This document shows, piece by piece, positions 26,001-45,339 of a stretch of DNA of 64,000 nucleotides (positions are counted from its first letter, which is position 1; each line of letters opens with the position of its first letter). Where the stretch lies: the NCBI RefSeq assembly GCF_037975245.1, contig NC_092577.1, positions 36,634,898 to 36,698,897 on the forward strand, read 5' to 3'. The translations under genes were made by a program, and so were the position numbers. The stretch is from Apostichopus japonicus (lineage: Eukaryota; Echinodermata; Holothuroidea; Aspidochirotida; Stichopodidae). The notes beneath the pieces were generated by a model, which made no database searches, was not told where the DNA came from, and was given only the letters and a program-made list of their open reading frames with translations.

Positions 26001-29000
26001 GGGGCTGGCGCCCCCCAGCCCCCTGGTTCCTACGCCCTTGGTTGTGAGGTTATTGGTGACGTGAGGTTATTGGTGAGGTGAGGTGTGGTGAAGTGTTGTG
26101 AGGTGTGGTGAATGTGGTGAGGTGAGTTGTGGTGAGGTTATTGGTAAGGTGAAGTTATTGGTGAGGTGTGGTGTGGTGTGGTGAGGTGAGGTGTGGTGGT
26201 GTGAGGTCTGGTGAGGGGAGGTGTGGTGTGGTGCGGTTATTGGTGAGGTGAGGTGTGGAGAGTTGTGGTGAGGTGTGGTGAGGTAAGGTGTGTTGAGATG
26301 AGGTGAGGTGTGGTGTGATGAGGTGTGGTTATAGGTGAGGTGAGTTGTGGTTAGGTGAGTTGAGGTGTGGTGAGGTTATTGATGATACTCCCAATACCTG
26401 ATGGTCTGTTTCTTCAATGTTTCTAAGAGTCTCCCTAAGGAAAGAAAGATTGAAAACAGTGTGAATCACACTCACCTCTAAAAGCAATGCACAATCTTCC
26501 ACTGTTTTAGTCAAGGTTCCTACATGGTCAATAGATGGTTCAAGTCCTACAACCCCAGTGTAAGGAACCAAACCAAAGGTGGGTTTAAGACCGACTACCC
26601 CACACCAAGCGGCCGGAAGACGGACTGATCCACCCTGATCCGAACCGATGGCTAATCTGACATCACCAGATGCAACCTAATGTATAAAGAATCAAAGATT
26701 ATACCATCATAAAGAACGTTGGTGCTTGCTGTATATCTTAGTATGTTTGTAGCAAGTCTAAGCAAGTCAAAAAGAGACAAATTCTGGTTTCCTGGGAAAC
26801 CTACAAAACAACTTTCCAAAGAGAGATGTAGATTTATTGGAACGGAACCCTTGGGTGTCATACTTTCAAATTATATCAGAAAGCCATGATTTCTGGCAAA
26901 GGCCAAAAGGCACAGAGAAGATTACTTAACATTCCGTCGTTCCCTCGACCTTAGGAAATATGATTGGTAGGTAACATAAATGTCAAACTTCCCAGGAAAA
27001 GAAAAAATATTGAAACGAAACAAGACAAAGGACTGAAAATACTTTGAACTACTGAGATTTGTTAAATTGGTCATTGTCAATCGAATTGATCATAAATGTT
27101 CTCGAAACTTGCTTTGATGTAATGTACAAATCATTGTAGTTAAAATTGGAATTTTCATAGGTGAAACATGGTGGGAAAAATGCCCAAAACTTCATTTTCA
27201 GAAGTGGCAACATTATTTTAGGTCTGGCATTTTCCGTTGATGACTGCCATGAAACTTATGAACAGTCCTGTTGATTGAATTTATTATGTATTTATGAATA
27301 ACATAGTTTTTGTTAATTTCTTTACGCCAGCTACCATGCATCCTGGCCAATCTGCACGTTATGTCCAAAATATATACAGCATATGGAAATCAAACTGAAC
27401 ACAAGTGGCGAAGTGAGCTTATGTAATATATAATGATAAGAAATCATAATAATGAATGAAACTCCCTCAGTTAAATACTTTTAGCAGGTTTCATTTCCAA
27501 ATCCCAGCACTCTCTCAGATTGTAAGTGTGGACAATTGGCCTACCTACAATTTCTGCAACACCTGATTATCACACTTAAATTTATGCCAAGGATGAAAGA
27601 ACACATTTCCTTCGCATATATCTCTCAACATGTCCTACTGTATGTGTATTTGCGAGAGAAACCAGCTTCTGTCACGGTAACAATTTGTACAAGCTTATGC
27701 ATCTTTCTACAATTTGATTGGGGTATTGATTTTACTGCTAAGGAAAATAGAAAACGTGAATGTTTGCAGACATTGGTTTAGGCTGTTACTATGGCAACCA
27801 AATATATGTTTTATTAATATACAATATATATTAATATTGTGAAGCAAAATGGACAACTGACAACTACGTATTCAAGGACTTGCAATTTACTCTAAATTAA
27901 CATTTAAGCAGTTTTTGCAGTTTGGTCACAAACTTTGTCAAACCTACCCAAAGTTACTCAAGATATTAAAGATAGTTTAAGAATGTAATAAGACAGGAAG
28001 CTTCATTTGACTCTTAATATTTTGCTGACCATGCACTTTTTCATAATAATGTTAATAACATGTGTAAAAATGAAATTAAAAGATTTAAAAAGATTCACTG
28101 TTTATTTCATTTCAATATATGAAATGATAACGATCACCTTTATTGTTATCAAATTTTAGCATTGGAGTCACTCCCAAGGAAGTATGTTTAGCAAAACATA
28201 ATAGCAGGGAACTTTCAATCAGTCATTAGTTATCAAAAATAATAAGAAAAAAGTTTGTTTTTGCCTCAAAAATGTTAGTGAATGTAAATTGCCTTGGTAG
28301 TAAGTAGAGAGTGTAGCAACACAACATTAGGTATTTGTATCTGTTCTTTTACCATTACCTTTTGTTTTCTCTATTTTGCGCCTTGAGTACCCCGCAGGAG
28401 GGATATGTGTGCATTATGAATCGTTATATTTATTATTATTATTATTTTGAGATACTGACCTACATTACAACAGGGCTTTGTAATATATGAACTTTTACCA
28501 GAGTTGCACTGCCACTGCTTGAACCACCAGCACTATGAAGAGGATTATGAAAGTTTAGGGTAGGTCCACTATGACTGGTGAAACTGGACCCTGAGACGCA
28601 AAGATTTTCACATGATGTCTTGCCTATGATGTGGCCACCTTTGACATGAAAGGAGAAAAAAGGAGAAAAAATCTGAACTGGGAAAAAACTCCTTCTTGAA
28701 TACCAAAATTCAAGAAAATTTTTTTCTCATCATGTACTGTTCAACATAACATGGTTCTGTGTAAAATGTTACTCAGAGAGTTCACATAATTTGGGTGTCA
28801 GTTTGTTATACTGTACAGTTGTTTTATAATACATGATACTGCAATTACTTGTGTGTAGTTAACAAAAACTCAATTCCTCATTGAATTCTATTAAAGTCTC
28901 AATACGTGTTTGAACATTGAGGAATTTCAGAAAACAAGCTTCCGAAGAAGATTCATTGTTTCTTACTCTAAATGCACTCCGACCAGGTTGGTTTAATGGA

Positions 29001-32000
29001 GAAAAGTTGTCCCAATCGAAAGAAAGAAATTTATTTTCTTTTGCCCTTACGGTGCTAATGATTTACCGTCAAAACACTGCGACCTATCATATCAGCATGT
29101 TCATTACACAAATGTAACCTATCTATACTTGTATCGTCCACTTTTTGTACCAATTTCACGGAGGAAAGTCTGAAAACACCTGTTAATTCCTTGCAATGGA
29201 AGGAAATGACACAATTTCGGAAGCTACATCCCAAAGAACGGAAGAAAGATACTATTCAAGAGAAGGGACCTAACACAGGCTAGCCATGAGAGTGAAAGTA
29301 AGTCCTAAGCGTTAACAAATCTTTACAAAAAGTTTAAGGACAGATAACTCAATACAAATAATGATTATTGATATGAAAATTGCAAAGAACGGTGTTATTT
29401 TTACTGAGCATTTAGGGCAGTAAGCTGGAAAGGTCAAAGTTACAATTTGGCAAACACACATTGAAAATTTAAGTTCTACCAATTCCATTTAATTACCATC
29501 TGAGCTGGAAAATTAAAGAGTATTATTGAAGTTATTCTAATGCTGAGGATATAAAGGGTAAGGCATCCATCAAATGCCAATTCTATTGATTCCAAGATGC
29601 AATATGACATAAATTATCGAATACCCTCAGGTTGACAGGCCATATCTTGTTGTCTGTTTCTATCTGAGTATATTGCTAGATGTCACATCCAGGGCTAGTC
29701 GCCCATGTCATCTTCGTACCTGCATCAAGAATAGACGTGACAACGGTGGCATCATACTCTGGGTAGTAACCTTCTAAAGCAGCACATCCAACCGTCATAG
29801 GTGCTCCCGCTACGCCAACATTATCTTTAATGCCTACTGTCATGCCAGCCAACTTTCCCTGTTTGGAACCTTTGATATCAACTCTCCAGCACCTGCGAAA
29901 GATGATGTTACACTGTAGAGCTCTGTTCATTGTCAATATTAAAGAAGACAGATAAATATCACATTCCTCTCCCCTCCACACACACCCTCGGCATCACACT
30001 CCCAATTCATATAATAGGCTCCCACACACACCCTCGGCACCACACTCCCAATTCATAAAATAGGCTCATAAAGTTCTGTTGATAAATATTAGAAAGGAAC
30101 TAGTTTTCCCTATGCTTTCACTTTTTTTTACCATCTTTAACATGTGTTTTAAACTTACCGATGGCAAGTAAAGATTTTGTTCTCCATAACATTATACTAT
30201 CATTATAATAATTCACACTGGGGAATGTCGAATAACTCCAACACTGGTAAACTAAAGAACATAAAATGATATATTGTGGCTTACTTTGTAGTATGCTGGA
30301 ACAGTTTTTGTAGTAAATTTTAAGACTTTAAAATTTCGGGCCAAACTGAAGATCTTTAGAAGGATTTTCTGGTGACTGAAGTTGCTTGCCAAAATTTTCA
30401 GCATCGTTATGCCAAAACCACATCTTCATGCCACGAAAGTGTCCATTAGCTATAGGTTGCATCTAAAAACCCGCAGTTTGTGCTGAATGGCAGGTTTTTC
30501 CAGTTGGTTTAGCTGAGTGATCAGTCCCATCTTTTCACACCTCAGTTGAGCTGCCTATTCGCCTATTATGCAACTCTTCACACAGCTAGTAGCCAAATCA
30601 CTATCAAGTCAAGGCAGACATGGCAAGGTGTGAACAAATCAACTCTTCCAAACTAATCAGTCTGTTTGCAGAAGAGATAAAGTTTTCAAATTTGCTTTTA
30701 TTCTGATGTGTTAGCCATACACAGTAAATTGGCATCATTTCCTCAAAACTTTCTTCCCCACAACAACACCCCCCCCCCCCTTGTTCCCCTTTCTTGCCTC
30801 CTTTCCTCCATATTTGACAATACCCTAGTTCAATTCCCAGGTTGGCATCAACTTCCATTTGTAGTTCATTCTCTCAATACAACCAAACTCACATTTGATT
30901 GCTGCCGACATTAGAAACTTTCATAATATGTAACTTATTGTGTACTCAGCTGGCAAATCAATTAATTTACAGCTTAGCTCGCCTAGGTCAACACTAGTCT
31001 GTGCAGTTGGCTATAATTAGTCTTATTAATGGTCATACCTTTCACTTGTGATGTATCATGTAAATTATTTCTATTGTTCTACGAAAGTCTTGCCTTTCAC
31101 CCTTCTTGAATATTCATTATTTCATAGCTTGTTGCCAAAAAAGTACTGTCTTGATAATGAAAGGTGGCCTTTGTTTACAAATCATGCGTAATGGTAGTGT
31201 TCTACCTCTTGCATAACTTTCTTGCCTTAACCACAAATCCACGCCACTTGCTATAGAATCTGCAGAGAGGAAAGGTCCATTCAAAAATTCTCGCTGTTTT
31301 TATCATTATTTTAACCAAGAATTAACTAGTGTCTTGATCAATTAGCCATCGAGATGTGAGTGAACACTGTTCCACATTGTTGCTGTTTCCTCCACCGCCC
31401 TTATTCTTATAAATACTTAATCCTTGAACTGATTTGAAAGCACTAATCACTGGCCATTAAACCTAGTGATATTCTGGAACCACAATAGAGAGACGAAAGA
31501 TAAATTTTGCTTGTTTATTTCATTTTGTTCGAGTCTCCACACACTGTTAACTCACCATCCATTCAGTTTGTTATTCTCCTTTTTAGGTCGATAACCTGGA
31601 GTACGAGGAAACTTCACAGGCAGACCAGGCTCTGGTAATTTATCAATAATGGAAAATCCATCGCAAAGCGACTGCATCAGTGCTTGGTATTCTTTCAATT
31701 CATCCTCCTTAACGTCAACATCAAGATTTCTTGCTATTTCTTGAAGCTGAGGGAGGGATGGCAACTTCACTGATGCCTCAGAGTATAACTTCTCTGACAA
31801 ATCAAAACAAAAGGCCAAGTAAAGTTGATTTTGTTACTTTTTATGCTAGAGGATATTAAGATCTCTTAACGATACACTTCATTTCCAAACAGAAACCGGA
31901 AAAAATGTGGGGCAAGGCTATTTAATTTGCTTTAAGATAATACTAACATGTAAGAATTTCTGGGAGACAAAATATTTAGAAACAATTTTCAGTGTAATCA

Positions 32001-32848
32001 GAATATTGTACATAATTCTATGAATTCATAATCATCTCATGTTAGCTGAAACTTAGTTTTACTTCAGAGGTTGTATCATAGTGTTGGTATTATGTAACTG
32101 CATGGTTAATTCCCTCAACTTACAAGGAATGTTACAACACTTGAAACACCTAAACATCACATTCTTATTGCATTGCAATCTTCAAATTAAAATATTTGTC
32201 TGATGCATAATTAAACCCACTGATCCTAGGCTTTAGAACAGCACAAGTAACATACTGTAGGCCATTGATACAGATCAAGAAAATAGTTCCATTCATTAAA
32301 AAAAACTAGACTATGCCCTAGAAAAAAATGCAATCCTTCCAAATGTAAAAATGTGCTAGTTTCTAGTACAACATTGGCAAACATTCATGTTGCCTAGACC
32401 CAAATTTCATATTTTCCAAGGTAAAGAATTGCTAGGCCTCTAGGAAGTTCCAACCACCTATATGTCTGTCACGGTGGTCTACACATGCAGTGCCCGTATA
32501 AGTAGTCCTTCCTGCAACTAGTCTAGCTAGAACCAATCAACCCCTTCAATGCTTCCGATGTTTTCTACACAAAGTTACCTTTAGAAAGCTGCAAAGTGCA
32601 AGAGGGAACATTATACTGCGTTAGGCCTAATGTCGTGTAGCAAAATGCAACATTGACCAGTACACACTGTACCTGTGGAAATCCCAGTTAATATGACTTA
32701 GCTATGCTAATAAGTAATATATCCCTACGATTTGTCTAGTTTGTAGTGTAACCTAGAAGTAGTAATGTCTGACTCCCAACGTATGCCGCACTGCATTGAT
32801 ATATTAACAAGTCAACCTTCTTATTCAATTAAGTTCCATACCTGACAT
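20068..32848 (-). CDS. Amidase-signature family amidohydrolase, bacterial type, 512 aa, 11 coding exons
   Basis: Amidase-signature enzymes hydrolyse carboxylic amides to acid and ammonia with a Ser-cisSer-Lys triad. Coding exons (minus): 32842-32848, 31556-31793, 29720-29892, 28499-28638, 26476-26676, 24656-24727, 23257-23422, 22496-22558, 21144-21244, 20411-20597, 20068-20258. All junctions are GT-AG, phases agree and the sum is 1539 nt. Landmarks: Lys104 in VGIKDN, cis-Ser179 in SAGGSSSGS, nucleophile Ser203 in DQGGSVRLP. The 75 and 24 residue spacings equal those of known family members. The N-terminal ~80 residues ([20 protein letters not shown]) and [16 protein letters not shown] resemble bacterial nitrile-pathway amidases rather than FAAH or GatA/QRSL1. 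No signal peptide or membrane segment is seen, so it is probably cytosolic. The start exon carries only ATGTCAG; a TTG just upstream of exon 2 was rejected. The natural substrate is unknown. Confidence 0.92.
20790..21000. repeat. Short decayed tandem repeat in an amidase intron
   Basis: Three or four imperfect copies of about 55-65 bp containing TATTCACATGAGTAAAGCTA and TTATGTGTAATGACATTCAG, in the intron between exons 9 and 10. Confidence 0.6.
21517..22114. repeat. 60-bp minisatellite in an amidase intron, ~10 copies
   Basis: Ten tandem units of exactly 60 bp with no indels (unit includes GCAATGGTCTATAAATGGTT, GGGTTGTAGCTAGCTTGGG and GGTTACCTGCAGGCCAGT). They lie in the intron between exons at 22496-22558 and 21144-21244. 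Because 60 is a multiple of 3, a 20-residue periodic frame stays open on each strand. These are not genes. Confidence 0.95.
23625..24175. repeat. ~160-bp dispersed-type repeat with AGGTCA half-sites, ~4 copies
   Basis: Four imperfect tandem copies in an amidase intron. Each contains GATATCATGTTTACAAGG, TTTTCACAATTTGACCC, AAATGACCTTTGACCT and a GTGGTACTTCTACACACTAA segment. The run ends in a CA-rich tract (GGGCGTCACAAACGCACTCA then CACACACA). I recall similar sequence as a common interspersed repeat of marine animals. TGACCTTTGACCT is an exact DR1 arrangement of nuclear-receptor half-sites; a regulatory role is speculation. Confidence 0.75.
25435..26395. repeat. GT-rich low-complexity tract (GGTGAGGTGTGGTGAGG)
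   Basis: About 590 bp of degenerate GGTGAGGTGTGGTGAGG and GAGGTTATTGGTGAGGTG units in an amidase intron, split by a 368-bp MITE. The minus strand has a strong C/A bias, giving a spurious [13 protein letters not shown] frame. Confidence 0.9.
25673..26040. mobile_element. hAT-type MITE, 368 bp, with 8-bp target duplication
   Basis: The element starts CAGTGGCATAGGAA and its other end, reverse-complemented, reads CAAGGGCGTAGGAA. The terminal inverted repeats thus agree at 11 of 14 positions and have the hAT form. It is flanked by identical 8-bp copies GTTGTGAG (25665-25672 and 26041-26048). It has no coding capacity and interrupts the GT-rich tract inside an amidase intron. Confidence 0.85.
26476..26676 (-). 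CDS. Amidase exon 5, nucleophile serine
   Basis: Encodes residues 187-253: [20 protein letters not shown] with nucleophile Ser203, then [20 protein letters not shown] and [20 protein letters not shown]. 201 nt, phase 0 on both sides, acceptor ..CATTAG, donor GTGAGT. Confidence 0.92.
26677..28498 (-). other. Amidase intron 4
   Basis: 1.8-kb AT-rich intron between exons 28499-28638 and 26476-26676. No repeat array, exon or element was recognised. Confidence 0.7.
28499..28638 (-). CDS. Amidase exon 4, cis-serine loop
   Basis: Encodes residues 140-186: [16 protein letters not shown], then [13 protein letters not shown] holding cis-Ser179 of the amidase signature. Bounded by ..TCAAAG at the 5' side and GTAAAA at the 3' side. 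It ends in phase 0. Confidence 0.9.
29720..29892 (-). CDS. Amidase exon 3, catalytic lysine
   Basis: Encodes residues 82-140, including [20 protein letters not shown] with Lys104, the general base of the triad, then [20 protein letters not shown]. Acceptor TTTCGCAG, donor GTACGA. Confidence 0.9.
29893..31555 (-). other. Amidase intron 2
   Basis: 1.7-kb intron. It contains a direct duplication around 29988-30065 (GCTCCCACACACACCCTCGG and ACCACACTCCCAATTCATA) and a poly-C run near 30770. No other exon was seen. Confidence 0.7.
31794..32841 (-). other. Amidase intron 1
   Basis: About 1.05 kb between the 7-nt coding part of exon 1 (ATGTCAG followed by GTATGG) and exon 2 (acceptor TTTGTCAG). The phase-1 junction gives [10 protein letters not shown]... 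No other feature was seen. Confidence 0.65.
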
Positions 32849-34440
32849 GATGATGATCAAGAATAAATATGGTGTTTCGCAATAGAACTTTGATTCAGCT
32901 GGTCCAGGTCAACTGAACACAATGAAATTATATTCGTTATAAGAAAACAAAAATAAAGTTATCTGACCAGTTTCGTAGTACGATGTTATGCCAAAAATAT
33001 CCCGAGTTCAAGTCACTCCAAGATTAATGTATGTCGTCCAGTTACAACCCTTATCTGTACTAGGAAGAAAAATAACGGTACGGTTCTGTGATTTTGTGTT
33101 GTGAAGACGCATAGAAATTGATCAATTTCTATGGGTTGACGTCGATGACAAATAAACATAAGCAAACATGACATCAGATACATGGATGATTGAAGCCATA
33201 AAAATGGTAACAAGTGATAACTGTAATCGTGAGTGTTTTTTTGAGAACTCATTGGAATGCTCACCTAGGCTTTACGTAGACTTATTCACTTAGGCATAAC
33301 GTTAGTTTAGTCGGACTAGCCTACATTTAGGCATAGCCAAGGCTAAGTAGACCTAGCCTAGTACTAGTAGTAGTAGTAGCTAGTATAGGCTTAGGCAATG
33401 CTGCTGACAAAGTTTGAAAAACAATATCAATATGAGTGATGGGAACGGAGAGGAGGAGGGAATGACCGTACAAATTACTACGCGGTAGCCTATAGGCCGT
33501 TGCTTACCGGTCTGGAATTACTTAAAATCACTAGGCTAGGCCTTACATCGTTTTCCATTTTCAGTTACATCTTTACTTAAATAGTCAAAGTATTGATAGG
33601 GAGGAAGGCTTCATGTGTATTCTTCAATAATTTTATCATTTGGTGATATTCTATCTATCCTGCTGTTTTTAAGTGTAAATTTCGGTGAACATTTGTTACC
33701 ATGACCGCCATAGAAAGTTTTGATCATGTTCGTTTGATCATGATCTATGTTCGTTTACTTTTACATGTGTACCCTGTATATACAGTAGGCCTAGCCTTAG
33801 AAGTATAATCACTCACGGTAATGCGTGCTTGCATACTTTGAATGCAACAAAATTTGACCTTTGCATTCTTGGTCAGCTCATAGTACACCACCCCTGCGTC
33901 AAATTTAACAGAACTTTACCGTACTTGAAAGTATCTTGAAAGCAACATTTGATAGGTCCATTAATACACAAGGGACATCACCATTTAACAATAAGGGCTG
34001 ACTGTATAGTTTCTACAGACTTCTAGCTAATCTGTAAACAGTGGGGACCTCCTAGAGCACTAGTTTTAGTACACAGTTATGAAAGAAGATGTAGGATAGG
34101 CCATGTGAAAGTATGGTATGGTGGTGCAGTATAAGTGCCATTACTTTCTTGTAAGAAACTATTGGCTTGCAAAGTATACTTTTAATTATCTCCAATTGCT
34201 TATAAGTAGTTATAACTACAGCAGTTTTATGCGAATATACCCCAAAAATGCAAATAAGAAATTCTTCAGTCACGCAAACCACATTTCATGAGTAGTTCAT
34301 TCAATGGGGCATTTAACTGTTAAACTTGAAAGGCTGGAGGTATCCAAGATATGTTTCAGGGATGAGAGATTTAAAATAAGCAATGCATTTTGCATCTAAG
34401 CACACATTTTAATCTTTTGCCAAATGGGGCCAAAGGCACT
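32849..34440. other. Amidase 5' flank
   Basis: Presumed 5' untranslated and upstream region of the amidase. A cluster of AGGCCTA/CTAGCCTAG-type words lies at about 33250-33570. I found no coding exon. The transcription start may lie near the promoter-like module at 34455-34572, but this is inference. Confidence 0.4.
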
Positions 34441-34454
34441 TTACCCGCTGGGCT

Positions 34455-34572
34455 GGACCACTGATCTGTACACTAACTGGATTGGCGGCTCGCCGCTTCT
34501 GAGCGCTAGTTGGTCTATTCCCTGTGAAGCTACCGGAAGTGGGTTTGCGGCCATCTTGAATCACCCAAAAAG
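34455..34572 (-). promoter_or_regulatory. Promoter/first-exon-like module, inverted copy A
   Basis: Read on the minus strand it contains AAGATGGCCGC (YY1-type motif over an ATG), ACTTCCGG (ETS core) and CCAATCCAGTTAGTGTACAG. Two blocks match copy B at 37413-37522 in opposite orientation: 27 of 27 bases (34459-34485 versus 37485-37511) and about 18 of 19 bases around the ETS core (34522-34540 versus 37451-37469). YY1 and ETS sites of this kind are common at housekeeping start sites. It faces the amidase and may be its promoter. Confidence 0.6.
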
Positions 34573-36180
34573 ACGCCAAACATTTCTTGTTCTATTGTAA
34601 CTAGGTACGGGATCGGCAGTCAGCACTTCGCATTATCCTAAAAGAAATAACTTTACCTCACTTGTTTAGTAACTTTACCTCACTCGTTTAATATCTGATG
34701 TTTTGAAAAGAATGCCTGTTCAGCCTATGGATGCACACACCGGGATGTTCGTGGAAAACTAGAAAAGGGGTTAACCTTTCACAGGTAGGCTATGCCGATT
34801 ACCTGGGATGAATTCTAGTTAGTCTTTTGTACTACGTTGTATGCACTGGCGAGAATATGGACGTGTTTCGCGAAAGAAATAACATGATAAGTAACATTAG
34901 CTTTTCGACATATTTAGGTCTACTTGCATCAAAGTACAGTTTTCAGTACACTGCGTGACGTACTGAATACATGAGGAATTATGTGTAGCTTAATAATTGA
35001 AAGGGTATACATATGCTTACCACCTAACTCAGTTTTGAAAACAGAGTTGTTGCCTAACTCAAGTCACAAGCCTAAGCTTGACTTATTTGGAAATTTGAAG
35101 CCTCTCCTTTTATGAATGAGTATTACTAAGGACAGGTTACAATTCAATTGGTGAAATTATTTCGTTTCTACGGATGAATTTTATATTTATATTAAAAATT
35201 TTGATGTTTTGTTTATGTAATTTGCAGATTACTCCAACTCGTAAGCCACCATCTGCAAGACAATCCAGCCCAATCCCAAGTACAAAACATAAATTACCAA
35301 ATGCGGAGTGCAGTGAACATGGAGTACCCCTGGAGATCCTACATATGCTATAATGGAGTCTCCTAGAAAGCTAAAGCGCAAAATACCCGACATCACATAC
35401 ATTTTCATGCATACTGGGTTGAAACTATTTATCTTTTCATTCTTTTTATGTCAAGAGACATGTTCAAGGGCATAAGAGACCTCATTGAGAAAGTTTCATG
35501 AGAGCAATATAAGCAGAAAGACATGACAGTAATCACACATGGAGGAACATGGGGGATGTGGCTGAACATTCCAAGTGTTAAAATGATAGAACTTATAGTA
35601 AAGATTTTGTCAGTACTTTTATGCTCTGTTGCCATCATAATTATCACATTTCTGCCATCCAATCATACAGTTAATGAAGAAGAAGTTTAAGTTTCATTAT
35701 GTTTTAAAACAATATGGAAACATTTCTCTGACCTCAAGTGGCAAAACATCTCGTGATTTCTATTGTTTGGTGTCGAAGTTCTTGCCGGAATTTGTTTTTG
35801 TATAGGTTAAATGATAATTTTCAAGCACTAGAAGCATTTCATGGATTTGCAGGTTCCACCCTATGTATTTTTTTACTTTTTATACATAAGGACCTTACCT
35901 TTATAGTCTTTTTGGAAAGTTCCATGACATTTTTAACCACCTGAAGCATTGCACTGACTTCCTCTGCCCATACTGTAATGTTTTCAGATTATGAAATGTG
36001 AAGTTCTTACCATTATACATTTCTTAACAATATTTTTATAATATTCTTTTATATATGAAGTTCTTGCTGATTTACTTTTATTTATTTTTATAAATTTTAA
36101 CCACCAGAAACATTGCATTGACTTCCAGGGTCCCAAGTGTAATGATTTTAAATTTTCTGGAAATGAAGTTCTTGTTGGAC
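34573..36180. other. Spacer between the inverted modules, weak exon candidate
   Basis: Mostly AT-rich. One exon-like plus-strand segment (35228-35353) is listed separately. Near 35.93-36.00 and 36.10-36.17 kb a segment containing ACCACC(T/A)GAA and CATTGCA(C/T)TGACTTCC occurs twice, a diverged direct duplication of about 165 bp spacing. Confidence 0.5.
35228..35353 (+). other. Possible terminal exon of an unknown small gene
   Basis: After TTTATGTAATTTGCAG, a good 3' splice site, a 41-codon frame runs to a TAA: ITPTRKPPSARQSS, then ECSEHGVPLEILHML. I do not recognise it. A donor-like CACAG/GTAGGC lies at about 34783, but the sequence before it contains stops, so no coding upstream exon could be joined. 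It could be the 3' part of a non-coding transcript from the promoter-like module at 34.5 kb. Confidence 0.25.
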
Positions 36181-36188
36181 TTTTTAAG

Positions 36189-36813
36189 GGGACAAACTAA
36201 AACGAATGAAAGCGAATGACCGAATGACAATTGACTTTGTACAGGGTTAATTATCATTCGCGAATGACAGCGAATGACAACGAATGACAACGAAGGACGG
36301 TGGTGAGAAGAGATAGAATGATTAACGGAGTGTAGTAAATGCGGTTATTGGTTTTCTGCGCAAAAATGATTTGAGGAAAATCGCATGTTACGTGGACCAC
36401 GTGGTTGCAGGGTTTTGGTGTAATTTACGGATAGAAACCACAGGGAAAGTTTTTGTGTGAGAATGCGCTTGAGTGCTGTGCTTTTTACCTCTGTAGATTT
36501 ATATAGAAAGATAACTGAAGCCGTTTCAAGATTATAGTATTGTTAGTTTCTAACAATTAATATCGGAAAAATGACGTTACATTTACTTTTTAAAATCAGA
36601 CTTACAATTTCGCTTACTTTTAGGTGCGTTTTTATCTTGTCCGTACTTTACTAGATCTAGATACCCACGAAGTCTGAACTGTGATATCCGGTTGAAGCAA
36701 ATGTCTGTGCTGTCATTACTGTCATTCGTTTTAGTCAACGCAATTTTTTAGTGTGTACAACATATTGTCATTCGTTATGTGTAACGCAGTTGTCATTCGT
36801 TTTAGTAACACCC
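36189..36813. mobile_element. Non-autonomous DNA transposon (MITE), 625 bp
   Basis: Ends are GGGACAAACTAAAACGAATG and, reverse-complemented, GGGTGTTACTAAAACGAATG. Both are flanked by the identical 8-bp TTTTTAAG (36181-36188 and 36814-36821). A 9-bp reading CTTTTTAAG also fits if the outer C is counted. Both sides carry many sub-terminal copies of CGAATGAC/GTCATTCG. There is no coding capacity. The superfamily is unsettled: 8-9 bp duplications and GG-ends allow a Merlin-, MULE- or hAT-like origin. Confidence 0.8.
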
Positions 36814-36821
36814 TTTTTAAG

Positions 36822-37412
36822 TGCTAACAAGTCACTACAATCAATACTATTACAACTGTGTAACTTAAACTGAATATATTTAAAGAAAAGGATATTTGTT
36901 TCCATTATGTGCTTTCATAGTTTACCTTGTCGGTTCTCTATTCGTAATCATTTAAGGGTAAAGCTGAAACTGCAAGCACCCAACCAGTAAAGACAATAGC
37001 ATTATAGCATAAACATGAAATACCAGAGTTTATGACTCACGAGATTGCACTTAGACTACAACTGTTTGAAAACTTCGAATTTTTGAGTCCCCCCTCCACC
37101 CCCCCCCCCCCCCCCGCCACATCAACCCCTCAATGTTGCTTTCGACCAAGAATATATTCAGAAAGGCTTTTGAGTTGTCCATATTGATCTGCTTTTGCAA
37201 CCCTCATTTTACTTGGTCAATTAACTGCAATAAAAAATCAATCTTATATTGAGTACGGGGGCACGTCTCCCGACCACCTCCCCCCCCCCACCACCTCAGT
37301 GACACACACCTAATATCAGCGCCCTTCTCTTGTCTTGGATACTTTCTGTCTACAAGAAAACAGTCATTAAATCAACGTTCAAATATCGCTAGCATACAAA
37401 ATCAGTGAACCG
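36822..37412. other. No gene recognised
   Basis: AT-rich spacer with poly-C tracts at about 37090-37116 and 37281-37290, ending at inverted copy B. Confidence 0.5.
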
Positions 37413-37437
37413 TATCGCTCTTCTTGGGTGAACAAAC

Positions 37438-45313
<7,876 letters not shown>

Positions 45314-45339
45314 TCAACAAATTTGCTAAATCAGCTGAT

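Noticed and set aside
25477..26571. His/Pro/Ser/Thr-rich minus-strand frame
   Set aside because: Translation of the GT-rich low-complexity tract in an amidase intron.
31793..31818. Starting the amidase at a TTG-initiated extension of exon 2
   Set aside because: The codon is TTG, the acceptor TTTGTCAG lies within this stretch, and an upstream ATGTCAG/GTATGG exon gives a phase-consistent start.
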